Below, piece after piece: positions 55,264-64,000 of a stretch of DNA of 64,000 bases (positions are counted from its first letter, which is position 1; each line of letters begins with the position of its first letter). The stretch covers positions 1 to 64,000 of the forward strand of contig DATKVJ010000155.1 of NCBI GenBank assembly GCA_035530135.1. The letters are read 5' to 3'. The notes beneath the pieces are model-generated. The model saw only the letters and a program-made list of their open reading frames with translations. It searched no databases and was not told the DNA's origin. The DNA is from CAIYYX01 sp035530135. GTDB lineage: Bacteria; Pseudomonadota; Gammaproteobacteria; Burkholderiales; Rhodocyclaceae. The position numbers and the translations under genes are program-made.

Positions 55264-55830
55264 TCAGACAGCGGCGAGAGCGTCGCGTCGTGAGCTGGTA
55301 CCGACCATGAGCGCGGTCGCGACCGCAAGGAACTGCAGCTGCGCGATGCCGTAGAAGGCCATCGAGTAATACCCAGCGTCCAACAACGGGCCGAATAGCA
55401 GCGCCACCAAGGCAATACCCACGGCCTGACCCGAAGAGACGAAGCCGTACACCCGGCCGAAAGCTGCCTGGCCGATTCCTTGCGTCGCCGCTCGGCGCAC
55501 CGGCAGGTCGCGGGAGGGTCGGCCCACGCCCATTGCCGCCGTGATCAGGGGGACCGTCCAGCCGGGCACAGCACTGGAGGCCAGCAGCACGCTGAAGGCA
55601 ATGGTGGCGACGAAGAAGAAGCAAAAACACAACCATACCGGCGGGAGCGTAGGAAACCGAAAAGGACGGCCCCCTGGTGCGCGGCAGCCAACATCAGCGG
55701 CGCATAGCTGTCGCGGCAGACAGCACGGGTGCCGAGAGTGTCAGCGTGCCGATGCCGAAGTAAATCACCCGCCAGGATCCGAAACGGTTGACCGGAAAGC
55801 CGGCCAGTAGAGGCGAGGGCTGATAACCCA
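55264..55830 (-). pseudogene. Decayed MFS transporter, C-terminal fragment with frameshift
   Basis: Minus-strand reading shows two MFS-like pieces in different frames. Upstream is PLLAGFPVNRFGSWRVIYFG (an RFG motif loop with a helix), at about 55690-55830. Then in another frame at 55264-55632 come helices IAFSVLLASSAVPGWTVPLI, GQAVGIALVALLFGPLLDAG and FYGIAQLQFLAVATAL. The N-terminal half is missing. It ends near tRNA-Asn. Confidence 0.7.
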
Positions 55831-56087
55831 TTCTACAAGACGTTTCGCGTTCCATCGGCGTCGAGCCTCGCCTCTGCTGGGTCTGATCGTGGCGATGGGG
55901 TCGGTCTGATGTATGATATCGGCATAATTTCAAGGATCGTCGGCAAACGGCCGCCGTTCGAGGAAGAGGCGCTGGCACCGAAGGGAACCCGGGGTGGTGC
56001 AGGAGTTTTTGGCGGATGCATCGTAGCGCGCTAGTCCGCCGATCGGTGGCTACCCGGGGGGTTACGGACAGACGGGCTTCGTGAATA
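55831..56087. other. Region between the MFS remnant and tRNA-Asn with no recognised gene
   Basis: Nothing convincing. A 41-codon plus-strand frame at 55909-56034 has no ribosome binding site, and a 62-residue minus-strand frame overlaps it. Possible remnant of the same decayed region. Confidence 0.4.
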
Positions 56088-56163
56088 TGGCTCCTCGACC
56101 TGGGCTCGAACCAGGGACCTACGGATTAACAGTCCGGCGCTCTACCAACTGAGCTATCGAGGA
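56088..56163 (-). tRNA. tRNA-Asn(GTT)
   Basis: 76 bases with encoded CCA. The acceptor stem is TCCTCGA/TCGAGGA, the anticodon loop CTGTTAA gives anticodon GTT, and the T-loop GTTCGAG is canonical. The D-loop AGCTCAGTTGGTAGAGC is normal. Confidence 0.97.
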
Positions 56164-56271
56164 ACAGTTGAGGCGCGCATCTTATTCATTTCGTCCGCCC
56201 GCGTCAATAGCAGATGGGACGCGGCGGCACGAGCAGGCAGATACGCCGCCGCAAGGAGGGAGAGGCAGAGC

Positions 56272-57993
56272 ATGGATGAGCAGCTGATATACGCGAAGAC
56301 GGCGGCAGGCGAGAAAGCGCTGAGACAACCCACGCCGATCTTGCAGCGCGAGTTGCACCTGCTGCTGGGCGCTGTCGATGGCAGGGCAAATACGGCCGAA
56401 CTCAAGCGGCGCTTAGAAGACGGCAGCCAGATCGATGCCGCACTGGAGGAGTTGGAGCGCCGCGGCTTGATCCGGAAGCTCGCCGCCAAGCCGCAGCTTT
56501 GGGAGGTTGTGCTCGGCGATGCGCCGCCCGATCAATCAAGGCACACGTCCGTAGCGTCGCGCTCAGATCCGTCGCCGAGTGAGGGCGGTACTGCTCATCG
56601 AGGCGGTTCGCTATCACGGCTGTGCGGAAAGTACTCCGCCTGGCGACGGAAGTGGGCCGCAAGGAAGGAAGAGAGGGCTTTTCGCCGGGCTTACGAAACT
56701 CCGAGCGATGACGATCGCTTCGCCCCGGTCAAGCTGAAGCCGATTCGCCGCGGTCAGCACCGCAAAATGAACTGGCCGCTCGCGGCTGCCGCCGCTTTGC
56801 TGTTGCTCGCGATCGGCGCCCTGCTGCTGGCGCTGATCTTCCCCTACCAGCGTTACCGGCCGGAGATTGAGCGGCGTTTGAGCGCCGCCTTGCGCGATCC
56901 CGTGAGCATCAGTGAGGTGCGCTTCGGCTTCCGGCCCTATCCGAACATCACGCTGGAGGGTGTCTCGGTCGGGGCGGAACCTTACGCCGAGATCAAAGCG
57001 ATCCGCGTGCTTCCCGATCCGTTTTCCCTGTTCAGCGCGCACTGGATCATCCTTCAAGCGCGGTTCGAGGGCATGGATATCCGTAATCGGGGAATCGGCC
57101 CCAGCGCGCACTGGCTGGCCGGTACTGCCGGCATCGAAGGCGCTGTGCTGTTGCGCGGTGGACATTTCGACCAGCTCTCGGTCGACATCGGCGACCTGCA
57201 CTTGGACGACCTGAGCGGCGAGTTGAGGACCACGCTCGATGGCGGCGTGGCCAAGATCCTGCTGCACAATGGAGAGGGCAGCCTGCATCTGGAGCTTACG
57301 CCGGCGCCATCGGGCTACCAACTGTCGGCAGTCGGCAAGGCGCTGACCATGCCCTCCAGGCCCAAGCTGACTTTCACTTACCTCGGAGTCCAGGGCGAGC
57401 TCAGGCCCGGTTTGCTGCGCCTCTCCAAGATCGACGGTGGACTCTACGGCGGATTCCTCGACGGGGCGGCAGAGATCGACTGGAATGAAGCTGCGACTCT
57501 GGTCGCAGACATCGGATTGAGGAGCATCAGCAGCGACCGATTGCTGGCGTCTGCCGCCCACGGGCTGTCTTTGGCGGGGAAAATAGGCGGCAAGTTCCAC
57601 ATCGAGTCACGTGCCACAAAACTCGCCGAGCTATCCGACAATCTGCGCATCCGTGGCGAGTTTCTGGCCGAGCGCGGCGCCATCAACGGCCTGGATCTGA
57701 TCGAGGCCGTGCGCAGCAAGCGTCCAATCCGGGGCGGCGCCACCCGCTTCGAGCACCTCTCGGGCGAACTGTGGCTGGAGGGGCAAACCTGTCACCTCGA
57801 CGGGCTGAAGCTCAGCTCCGGCCTGATGAAGGCCGAAGGCAATCTCGACATCGGCAGGGACAGGCGGATCGGGGGCCGGATGGCCCTCGATCTCACCGGG
57901 GCGGCGACCCGGATCCGCGCCGAGCTGGCGATCGGCGGTACCTTGGACGAGCCGCAGATCTCCAGCGGTCGCGGTGCGCGAATCAGTCCTTGA
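56272..57993 (+). CDS. AsmA-like envelope protein with an N-terminal cytoplasmic domain
   Basis: 573 residues. Residues 1-75 form a winged-helix-like segment (LHLLLGAVDGRANTAELKRRL ... ALEELERRGLIRKL), followed by a polar linker. A transmembrane helix spans about 166-190 (LAAAAALLLLAIGALLLALI). After it come AsmA-type repeats: FPYQRYRPEIERRLSAALRDPVSI, GFRPYPNITLEGVSVG, a GGxF stretch and C-terminal GLKLSSGLMKAEGNLDIGRDR and AIGGTLDEPQI. AsmA proteins shape lipid transport to the outer membrane. The N-terminal domain is unusual and may regulate the transport part. Confidence 0.8.
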   Translation: MDEQLIYAKTAAGEKALRQPTPILQRELHLLLGAVDGRANTAELKRRLEDGSQIDAALEELERRGLIRKLAAKPQLWEVVLGDAPPDQSRHTSVASRSDPSPSEGGTAHRGGSLSRLCGKYSAWRRKWAARKEERAFRRAYETPSDDDRFAPVKLKPIRRGQHRKMNWPLAAAAALLLLAIGALLLALIFPYQRYRPEIERRLSAALRDPVSISEVRFGFRPYPNITLEGVSVGAEPYAEIKAIRVLPDPFSLFSAHWIILQARFEGMDIRNRGIGPSAHWLAGTAGIEGAVLLRGGHFDQLSVDIGDLHLDDLSGELRTTLDGGVAKILLHNGEGSLHLELTPAPSGYQLSAVGKALTMPSRPKLTFTYLGVQGELRPGLLRLSKIDGGLYGGFLDGAAEIDWNEAATLVADIGLRSISSDRLLASAAHGLSLAGKIGGKFHIESRATKLAELSDNLRIRGEFLAERGAINGLDLIEAVRSKRPIRGGATRFEHLSGELWLEGQTCHLDGLKLSSGLMKAEGNLDIGRDRRIGGRMALDLTGAATRIRAELAIGGTLDEPQISSGRGARISP

Positions 57994-59203
57994 GCACGGC
58001 GGCGATCGCGTCGGCGACGAAGTCGATGTTGTGAGAATTGATCGCGGCGACGCAGATGCGGCCGGTGCTCAGGGCATAGATGCCGTAGTCTGCTCTCAGC
58101 CGCTCCACTTCGGCCGGGCTCAAGCCGGTGTAGGAGAACATGCCGCGCTGCTGGGTGATGAAGGAGAAATCCCGTTTCACCCCGCGTGCCTTCAGCTTGT
58201 CGGCTAAGCCCTGACGCATCGCGCGGATGCGGCTGCGCATGCCGGCGAGTTCTGCTTCCCACATCTGGCGCAATTCAGGATTGCCGAGCACCGTGGCGAC
58301 CACCGCGCCGCCGTGGGTCGGCGGGTTCGAGTAATTGGTGCGCACCACGCGCTTGACCTGGGACATTACGCGCGCCGTCTCTTCCCTATCCCGGGTTATC
58401 AGCGACAAGGCGCCGACGCGCTCGCCATAGAGAGAGAAGGATTTAGAGAAGGAACTGGAGACGAAGAAGGTCAGGCCGGAATCGGCGAACAGCCGCGCCG
58501 CCAGCGCATCCGCCTCGATGCCCTCGGCGAAGCCCTGGTAGGCCATGTCGAGGAAGGCGACCAGGCCGCGCGCGCGCACCGCCTCGATCACCTCACGCCA
58601 TTGCGTTTCGGTCAGGTCGGCGCCGGTGGGATTGTGGCAGCAGGCGTGCAGCACGACGATCGAGCCGGCGGCCATGCCGTCGAGCTTGGCGCTCATCGCC
58701 GCGAAATTCACACCCCGAGTCGCGGCGTCGTAGTAGGGATAACTCTCCACCGGGAAGCCGGCAGCCTCGAACAGCGCGAGATGGTTTTCCCAGCTCGGGT
58801 CGCTGATGAAAACCGTCGCCGCCGGAAACAGGCGCTTCAGGTAATCGGCGCCGACCCTCAGGGCGCCGGTGCCGCCCAGGGTCTCGATGGTCACCAGGCG
58901 GCCATCTGTGATCAGGGGCGAGGTCGGGCCGAAAAGCAGCTTTTGCACCGCCTGATTGTAGGCGGCGAGGCCCTCGATCGGCTGGTAGGCGCGCGGCTGC
59001 AGGGCCTCCAGTCGCGCCCTCTCTGCCCGCTTAACGGAATCGAGCAGCGGCACCTTACCGTTGTCGTCATAATAGACGCCGACGCCGAGATTGACCTTGT
59101 TCGGCCGGGTGTCGGCGTTGTAGGCCTCGGTCAGGCCGAAGATCGGGTCGCGCGGGGCCATCTCGACCGAGGCGAATAGGGAAGAAATCGTTGAAGAGCT
59201 CAT
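57983..59203 (-). CDS. tyrB: Aromatic amino acid aminotransferase
   Basis: 406 residues. PLP enzyme of fold type I, subgroup I alpha (aspartate/tyrosine transaminases). Lys of the Schiff base is in SSSFSKSFSLYGERVG, the PLP-contacting HACCHNPTG and the C-terminal RICVAAINSHN are present. ATG at 59203 (GGAG upstream) preferred over GTG at 59209. Convergent overlap of 11 bases with the AsmA-like gene. Could also be an aspartate aminotransferase. Confidence 0.93.
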   Translation of the reverse strand: MSSSTISSLFASVEMAPRDPIFGLTEAYNADTRPNKVNLGVGVYYDDNGKVPLLDSVKRAERARLEALQPRAYQPIEGLAAYNQAVQKLLFGPTSPLITDGRLVTIETLGGTGALRVGADYLKRLFPAATVFISDPSWENHLALFEAAGFPVESYPYYDAATRGVNFAAMSAKLDGMAAGSIVVLHACCHNPTGADLTETQWREVIEAVRARGLVAFLDMAYQGFAEGIEADALAARLFADSGLTFFVSSSFSKSFSLYGERVGALSLITRDREETARVMSQVKRVVRTNYSNPPTHGGAVVATVLGNPELRQMWEAELAGMRSRIRAMRQGLADKLKARGVKRDFSFITQQRGMFSYTGLSPAEVERLRADYGIYALSTGRICVAAINSHNIDFVADAIAAVLKD

Positions 59204-59242
59204 ATACACTCCAGGGTTGGCCGCGTGGGCTAGCTACGCTCG

Positions 59243-59280
59243 ATTGCGCAGCGCAATATTTTAACCGCGTTTTAACCGCG
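59243..59280. promoter_or_regulatory. Palindrome and tandem repeat between tyrB and uvrB
   Basis: A 15-base odd palindrome at 59243-59257 (ATTGCGC-A-GCGCAAT), then two tandem copies of TTTTAACCGCG at 59259-59269 and 59270-59280. The 11-base period equals one helical turn. Located in the 140-base divergent gap, 40 bases before the tyrB start. No SOS (CTGT-N8-ACAG) box seen. Confidence 0.5.
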
Positions 59281-59343
59281 AATGCGGGGATGAGGTGACA
59301 TCATGCATAGCAGCGACGCCCGGCGTAACCGCGCGGCGGGGAA

Positions 59344-61401
59344 ATGAACTTGTCAGATCCCATCGCTTTCCCTGACAGCCCGTTCCGCCTGCATCAGCCG
59401 TTTGCCCCGGCCGGCGACCAGCCCGAGGCGATCACCAAACTGACCGAAGGTGTCGAAGACGGCCTGATGTACCAGACCCTGCTCGGCGTCACCGGCTCCG
59501 GCAAGACCTTCACCATGGCTAACGTCATCGCCAGAACCGGGCGGCCGGCGCTGGTGCTGGCACCGAACAAAACGCTGGCGGCGCAACTGTATGCCGAATT
59601 CCGCGAGTTCTTCCCGGATAACGCCGTCGAATACTTCGTCTCCTATTACGATTATTACCAGCCCGAGGCCTACGTGCCGTCGCGCGACCTGTTCATCGAA
59701 AAGGATTCGAGCATCAACGAGCAGATCGAGCAGATGCGCCTGTCCGCCACCAAGTCGCTGCTGGAGCGCCGGGACTGCGTCATCGTCGCCACCGTCTCGG
59801 CGATCTACGGCATCGGCGACCCGGTCGACTACCACAGCATGATCCTGCATCTACGCCAGGGCGAGAAGCTCGCCCAGCGCGACGTCATCCGGCGCCTGAC
59901 CGAGATGCAGTACCAGCGCAACGACATCGACTTCGACCGCGGCGTCTATCGGGTGCGCGGCGACGTCATCGACGTGTTTCCGGCCGAGAACGCCGAACAC
60001 GCGATCCGCATCACCCTGTTCGACGACGAGATCGAGTCGCTGCTCTTGTTCGATCCGCTCACCGGCCGGGGCAAGCAGAAGCTCGCGCGCTTCACCGTCT
60101 ACCCGTCCAGCCATTACGTCACGCCGCGCGCCACCGTGTTGCGGGCGGTCGAGAAGATCAAGGCGGAGTTGCGTGAGCGCATCGAGTTCTTCCAGCACAA
60201 TCAGAAGCTGGTCGAGTGCCAGCGCATCGAGCAGCGCACCCGCTTCGATCTGGAGATGCTCGAACAACTCGGCTTCTGCAAGGGCATCGAGAACTACTCG
60301 CGCCATCTGTCAGGACGGCAGCCGGGTGAGCCGCCACCGACCCTGATCGACTACCTGCCGCCGCGCTCGCTGCTGTTCATCGACGAGAGCCACGTCACCA
60401 TTCCCCAGGTCGGCGGCATGTACAAGGGCGACCGCTCACGCAAGGAGAACCTGGTCGATTACGGCTTCCGCCTGCCCTCGGCGCTGGACAACCGGCCACT
60501 GCGCTTCGACGAGTTCGAGAAGCTGATGCCGCAGACGGTGTTCGTTTCGGCCACGCCGGCCAACTACGAAGCTTTGCATCAGGCCCAGGTGGTGGAGCAG
60601 GTGGTGCGTCCGACGGGTCTGGTCGATCCGGCGCTGGAGATCCGGCCGGCGGGCACTCAGGTCGATGACCTGCTGGCCGAGGTCAAGCGGCGCGTGGCCA
60701 AGGGCGAGCGCGTCCTGGTGACCACCCTGACCAAGCGTCTGGCCGAGCAACTGACCGAGTTCTACGCCGACAACGGCATCAAGGTGCGCTACCTGCATTC
60801 CGACATCGAGACCGTCGAACGGGTCGAGATCATCCGCGACCTGCGCCTTGGGGTATTCGACGTCCTGGTCGGCATCAACCTGCTGCGCGAGGGCCTGGAC
60901 ATCCCCGAGGTTTCGCTGGTGGCGATTCTGGACGCCGACAAGGAGGGCTTCCTGCGCTCCGAGCGGGCGCTGATCCAGACCATCGGGCGCGCCGCGCGCC
61001 ACATCAACGGCACGGCCATCCTCTACGCCGACCGCGTCACCGATTCGATGCGCCGGGCGATCGCCGAGACCGACCGGCGCCGTGCCAAGCAACTCGCCCA
61101 CAACGAGGCGAACGGCATCGTCCCGCAGGGGGTGAAGAAGCGCATCAGGGACATGATCGAGAACGCCTACGACAGCGAAGAGGCCGGACGCGAACTCAAG
61201 GCTGCGAGCGAAGCGGCGCATTACGACGCGATGAGCGCCAAGGAGCTGGCCAGAGCGATCAAGCGGCTGGAGAAGGCGATGCAGGAGCACGCCCGGAATC
61301 TCGAGTTCGAACAGGCCGCTGCGGCCCGCGACGAACTCTTCCGCCTGCGTCGGCAGGCCTTCGGTGCCGATCCCCACGAGCCGGCGGAACCCGGCGGCTG
61401 A
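59344..61401 (+). CDS. uvrB: Excinuclease ABC subunit B
   Basis: 685 residues; nucleotide excision repair. Walker A GVTGSGKTFTMANV, beta-hairpin YYDYYQPEAYVP, DEAD-like DESHVT, helicase motifs and the C-terminal UVR domain (LEKAMQEHARNLEFEQAAAARDEL). ATG at 59344, with a GGGG-type ribosome binding site. Ends 43 bases before the rne stop on the other strand. Confidence 0.98.
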   Translation: MNLSDPIAFPDSPFRLHQPFAPAGDQPEAITKLTEGVEDGLMYQTLLGVTGSGKTFTMANVIARTGRPALVLAPNKTLAAQLYAEFREFFPDNAVEYFVSYYDYYQPEAYVPSRDLFIEKDSSINEQIEQMRLSATKSLLERRDCVIVATVSAIYGIGDPVDYHSMILHLRQGEKLAQRDVIRRLTEMQYQRNDIDFDRGVYRVRGDVIDVFPAENAEHAIRITLFDDEIESLLLFDPLTGRGKQKLARFTVYPSSHYVTPRATVLRAVEKIKAELRERIEFFQHNQKLVECQRIEQRTRFDLEMLEQLGFCKGIENYSRHLSGRQPGEPPPTLIDYLPPRSLLFIDESHVTIPQVGGMYKGDRSRKENLVDYGFRLPSALDNRPLRFDEFEKLMPQTVFVSATPANYEALHQAQVVEQVVRPTGLVDPALEIRPAGTQVDDLLAEVKRRVAKGERVLVTTLTKRLAEQLTEFYADNGIKVRYLHSDIETVERVEIIRDLRLGVFDVLVGINLLREGLDIPEVSLVAILDADKEGFLRSERALIQTIGRAARHINGTAILYADRVTDSMRRAIAETDRRRAKQLAHNEANGIVPQGVKKRIRDMIENAYDSEEAGRELKAASEAAHYDAMSAKELARAIKRLEKAMQEHARNLEFEQAAAARDELFRLRRQAFGADPHEPAEPGG

Positions 61402-61406
61402 AAACG

Positions 61407-61438
61407 GGGGCACGGACGCGATGCCGCGTCCGTGCCCC
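61407..61438 (-). terminator. Perfect 14-base-pair hairpin between uvrB and rne
   Basis: Arms GGGGCACGGACGCG and CGCGTCCGTGCCCC around ATGC. On the minus strand, downstream of rne, it is followed by CGTTTT. It may also stop uvrB transcripts from the other side. Confidence 0.75.
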
Positions 61439-61443
61439 GGAAC

Positions 61444-64000
61444 TTACAGCGGGCGACTGTCGTGCTTGGTTTCGACGATCTGCAACGGCTCGTTGGCGAT
61501 CACCGGCGCCGGGCGTGGCTTGCGTCCGAGCCGCGTCGCGGGCTGAGCGGTCTCGACCTGCAGGCGTTGCTTGTCGCTGCTGGTCTCGATCAGTTGTAGA
61601 CCAGCTTGCTGCAATGACGCCGACAAGTCTGCCGGCGGTTCCTCCGCCTGAACGACGGGTGCCGGTTGCGCTGCCACGGCGACTGGTTTCGGCTGCTCTA
61701 CCGCGGCGGCCGGCGGCGGCTCCACCGTCACGAGTGCATGCAGGGCCGGTTCCATGCTCACCGGTAGCTGTTGGACAACGGGGGCCGGGGCGGCGGCCTC
61801 AACAGGCGCCGCAGGCAAGGCGAGGTGTGCTGCCGAGACGAATTCCGGCGCCTGGACGACTGCTGCCTCAGCCATTGAGGTCGGCTGTTCCGGCATCTCG
61901 ACTTCGGTTGCTGCGACTGAGGCAACAGCGGCCTCGGCTGTGACAGCTTCCACTTCCTCGCCCGGACGTCGTTCGCGCCGGCCACCGCGCCTGCCGCGAC
62001 GGGCCCGCTGCCCTTCCTCGGGTGCGACCTCGGCACCAGGCGCGGCAACGTCCGCCGCTTCCTGGATCGCGGGCGCCGGTTCGACCGGCTTTTGGCGCGC
62101 GGCGCGCGGCTGACGCGGTTCGCGCGGCTCCCTGGGCTCTCTCGGTTCGCCGGCGGGGCGCTCTTCGCGCTTTTCGGGGCGCTCGCCGCGACCACGGCGC
62201 GGCTCGCGTGGGGCGGTCTCGTCTCTCTCGGTCTTTTCACTGCGCTCGGGCTTGACCGGCTGCTGCTGGGATTCCGTCCGTTGCGGGCGCTCGCTGCGAG
62301 TGCCCTCGCGCCGGGTCCTGCCGCCGCGTCGCCCCTCGCTGCGGGCCTCGCGCTGCGGCGGCCGTTCGGCCTTGCTCTCCGCGGCAGCGGGAGCCTCTGT
62401 CTTGCCGGAGAACCAGGAGAGGATGGTCGCCAGGATGCCACGCGTTTCAGCCTTGGGTGTCGCCGGCGGCGCCGCCTTGGCCTTGGGCTCGACGATCGGC
62501 GCCGGTTGCCCCAGGGCGATGCCCTTGACCGCGGCTTCCTGGCGCGCCGGCTTCGCTTCGGTCTGCGCCGAGGGCGGCGTGTAGCTCTCCTCGGCGGGCA
62601 TCTCGACCATCTTGTAGCTCGGCAGGGAAACCTCTTCCAGGTTGAGCTGGTCGTGGCGCAGGCGGACGATCTGGTGCTGCGGCGTCTCGAGGTGGATGTT
62701 CGGAATCAGCACCAGGTTGACCTTGTGGCGCATCTCTATCTTCGCAATATCGACGCGTTTCTCGTTCAGCAGGAAGGTGGCGACATCGACCGGCACCTGG
62801 CAGTGCAGTGCGCCGGTGTTCTCCTTCATCGCTTCCTCCTCGAGGATGCGCAGGATGTGCAGCGCCGAGGATTCGGTGCTGCGGATATGGCCGGTGCCGC
62901 TGCAGCGCGGGCAGGGGATGTAGCTGGTCTCGGCCAGCGCCGGGCGCAGCCGCTGGCGCGACAGTTCGAGCAGGCCGAAGCGGCTGATCTTGCCGGTCTG
63001 GACCCGGGCGCGGTCGAAATGCAGGGCGTCGCGCAGCCGGTTCTCGACCTCGCGTTGGTTGCGCGCACTCTCCATGTCGATGAAGTCGATGACGATCAGG
63101 CCGCCCAGGTCGCGCAGCCGCAATTGGCGCGCGGTCTCGTCGGCCGCTTCAAGGTTGGTCTTGAACGCGGTTTCCTCGATGTCGGCGCCCTTGGTGGCGC
63201 GCCCGGAGTTGACGTCCACCGAGACCAGCGCCTCGGTGTGGTCGATAACGATGGCGCCGCCCGAGGGCAGGGTGACTTGGCGCGAGTAAGCCGACTCGAT
63301 CTGGTGCTCGATCTGGAAGCGCGAGAACAGCGGCACGTCGTCGCTATAGCGCTTGACCCGGGCGACGTTGCCCGGCATCACATGCGCCATGAACTGCTGC
63401 GCCTGCTCGAAAACGTCGTCGGTGTCGATCAGGATCTCGCCGATGTCAGGCGTGAAGTAGTCGCGTATCGCGCGGATCACCAAGCTCGATTCCTGGTAGA
63501 TCAGGAAGGCGCCCTTTTGCGAATTGGCGGCGCCTTCGATCGCGCCCCAGAGCTGCAGCAGGTAGTTGAGATCCCACTGCAGTTCCTCGTAGCTGCGGCC
63601 GATGCCGGCGGTACGCGCGATCAGGCTGGTGCTCGCCGGCACTTCGAGCCGGTCCATGATCTCGCGCAGCTCCTGGCGGTCTTCGCCCTCGACGCGCCTT
63701 GATACGCCGCCGCCGCGCGGGTTGTTGGGCATCAGCACGAGGTAGCGGCCGGCCAGCGAAATGAAGGTGGTCAGCGCCGCGCCCTTGTTGCCGCGCTCGT
63801 CCTTGTCCACCTGGACGATCAACTCCTGGCCGACGCGCAGCGCGTCCTGGATGCGGGCCTTGCCCGGTTCCCCTTCGGATTTGAAATAGGTGCGCGCGAC
63901 CTCCTTAAACGGCAGGAAACCGTGACGCTCCGCGCCGTACTCGACGAAGGCGGCCTCGAGACTGGGCTCGATGCGGGTGATGACCGCCTTGTAGATGTTG
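61444..64000 (-). CDS. rne: Ribonuclease E, partial (N-terminus outside the window)
   Basis: About 852 residues in the window. The catalytic core has the S1-linked segment through DERGNKGAALTTFISLAGRY, the DNase I-like metal site region DFIDMESARNQREVENRL, and the zinc-link CPRCSGTGHIR. The C-terminal half is a long disordered scaffold rich in Arg/Glu/Pro repeats (EPREPREPREPRQPRAARQK) and Ala/Val/Pro stretches, for binding RNA and degradosome partners, including enolase. Terminal conserved segment NEPLQIVETKHDSR. The frame is open to the end of the window. Confidence 0.97.
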   Translation of the reverse strand, partial: NIYKAVITRIEPSLEAAFVEYGAERHGFLPFKEVARTYFKSEGEPGKARIQDALRVGQELIVQVDKDERGNKGAALTTFISLAGRYLVLMPNNPRGGGVSRRVEGEDRQELREIMDRLEVPASTSLIARTAGIGRSYEELQWDLNYLLQLWGAIEGAANSQKGAFLIYQESSLVIRAIRDYFTPDIGEILIDTDDVFEQAQQFMAHVMPGNVARVKRYSDDVPLFSRFQIEHQIESAYSRQVTLPSGGAIVIDHTEALVSVDVNSGRATKGADIEETAFKTNLEAADETARQLRLRDLGGLIVIDFIDMESARNQREVENRLRDALHFDRARVQTGKISRFGLLELSRQRLRPALAETSYIPCPRCSGTGHIRSTESSALHILRILEEEAMKENTGALHCQVPVDVATFLLNEKRVDIAKIEMRHKVNLVLIPNIHLETPQHQIVRLRHDQLNLEEVSLPSYKMVEMPAEESYTPPSAQTEAKPARQEAAVKGIALGQPAPIVEPKAKAAPPATPKAETRGILATILSWFSGKTEAPAAAESKAERPPQREARSEGRRGGRTRREGTRSERPQRTESQQQPVKPERSEKTERDETAPREPRRGRGERPEKREERPAGEPREPREPREPRQPRAARQKPVEPAPAIQEAADVAAPGAEVAPEEGQRARRGRRGGRRERRPGEEVEAVTAEAAVASVAATEVEMPEQPTSMAEAAVVQAPEFVSAAHLALPAAPVEAAAPAPVVQQLPVSMEPALHALVTVEPPPAAAVEQPKPVAVAAQPAPVVQAEEPPADLSASLQQAGLQLIETSSDKQRLQVETAQPATRLGRKPRPAPVIANEPLQIVETKHDSRPL

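Noticed and set aside
55909..56034. 41-residue plus-strand ORF
   Set aside because: No ribosome binding site, no homology recognised; overlapped by another frame on the opposite strand.
62092..63702. 536-residue plus-strand ORF
   Set aside because: Antisense to rne; no domain.

Overview
This is a high-GC stretch of a bacterial chromosome. Gene content and gene order point to a betaproteobacterium, most likely the Rhodocyclales/Sterolibacteriaceae neighbourhood. This is inferred from pyrG-kdsA-eno-ftsB synteny, the betaproteobacterial msrB-yciB-yciI-bolA-ppiC set, a DUF2863-type protein, a respiratory formate dehydrogenase operon with DUF3305/DUF3306 proteins, and an acyl-CoA-rich metabolism. 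There is no intact prophage, insertion sequence or CRISPR array. The window is mostly host chromosome with small accessory modules.

Layout. 1-1746: end of an acyl-CoA synthetase and an ECHDC3-like crotonase. 1888-10180: high-affinity K+ uptake operon kdpFABCDE, with an extra 30-residue membrane peptide before kdpF and a 223-bp palindrome-rich spacer between kdpA and kdpB. 10202-15285: a divergent TetR regulator facing etfB-etfA-acyl-CoA dehydrogenase-HDOD protein. 15304-18105: pyruvate phosphate dikinase on the minus strand. 18307-22146: a class I cyclic-di-GMP riboswitch ahead of a short DUF1631-like gene, then a compact cassette of alpha/beta hydrolase (Cys in the nucleophile elbow), acyl carrier protein and ketosynthase. 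22176-26279: ETF-ubiquinone oxidoreductase, a thioesterase and acetoacetyl-CoA synthetase. 26404-30771: pyrG-kdsA-DUF1330-eno-ftsB.

30806-37361 (minus strand): an internally deleted gamma-carbonic anhydrase gene, a divergent folE, ppiC, a cyclase-FHA protein, a small membrane protein, a GMC oxidoreductase, bolA, yciI, yciB and msrB. 37408-42488: a leader peptide and dadA, a TPR-methyltransferase, a DUF2863 protein, an S4 protein, and a lytic transglycosylase with a long structured leader. 42508-46306: molybdenum cofactor genes moeA-mobA-fdhD-moaA, divergent from 46352-55158, the formate dehydrogenase operon they serve. 55264-56163: a decayed MFS transporter gene and tRNA-Asn. 56272-64000: an AsmA-like protein, an aromatic aminotransferase, uvrB and most of rne.

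How the parts fit. Acyl-CoA dehydrogenase passes electrons to EtfAB, then to ETF-QO and the quinone pool. The cofactor operon supplies Mo-bis-MGD and sulfuration (FdhD) to the periplasmic, Tat-exported formate dehydrogenase, which also feeds quinones through cytochrome b. The most interesting parts are regulatory or small: the c-di-GMP riboswitch and its neighbouring hydrolase/ACP/KAS cassette, the three-helix leader of the transglycosylase gene, the paired TetR operators, the palindrome plus tandem repeat between tyrB and uvrB, and several very small translated-looking genes.
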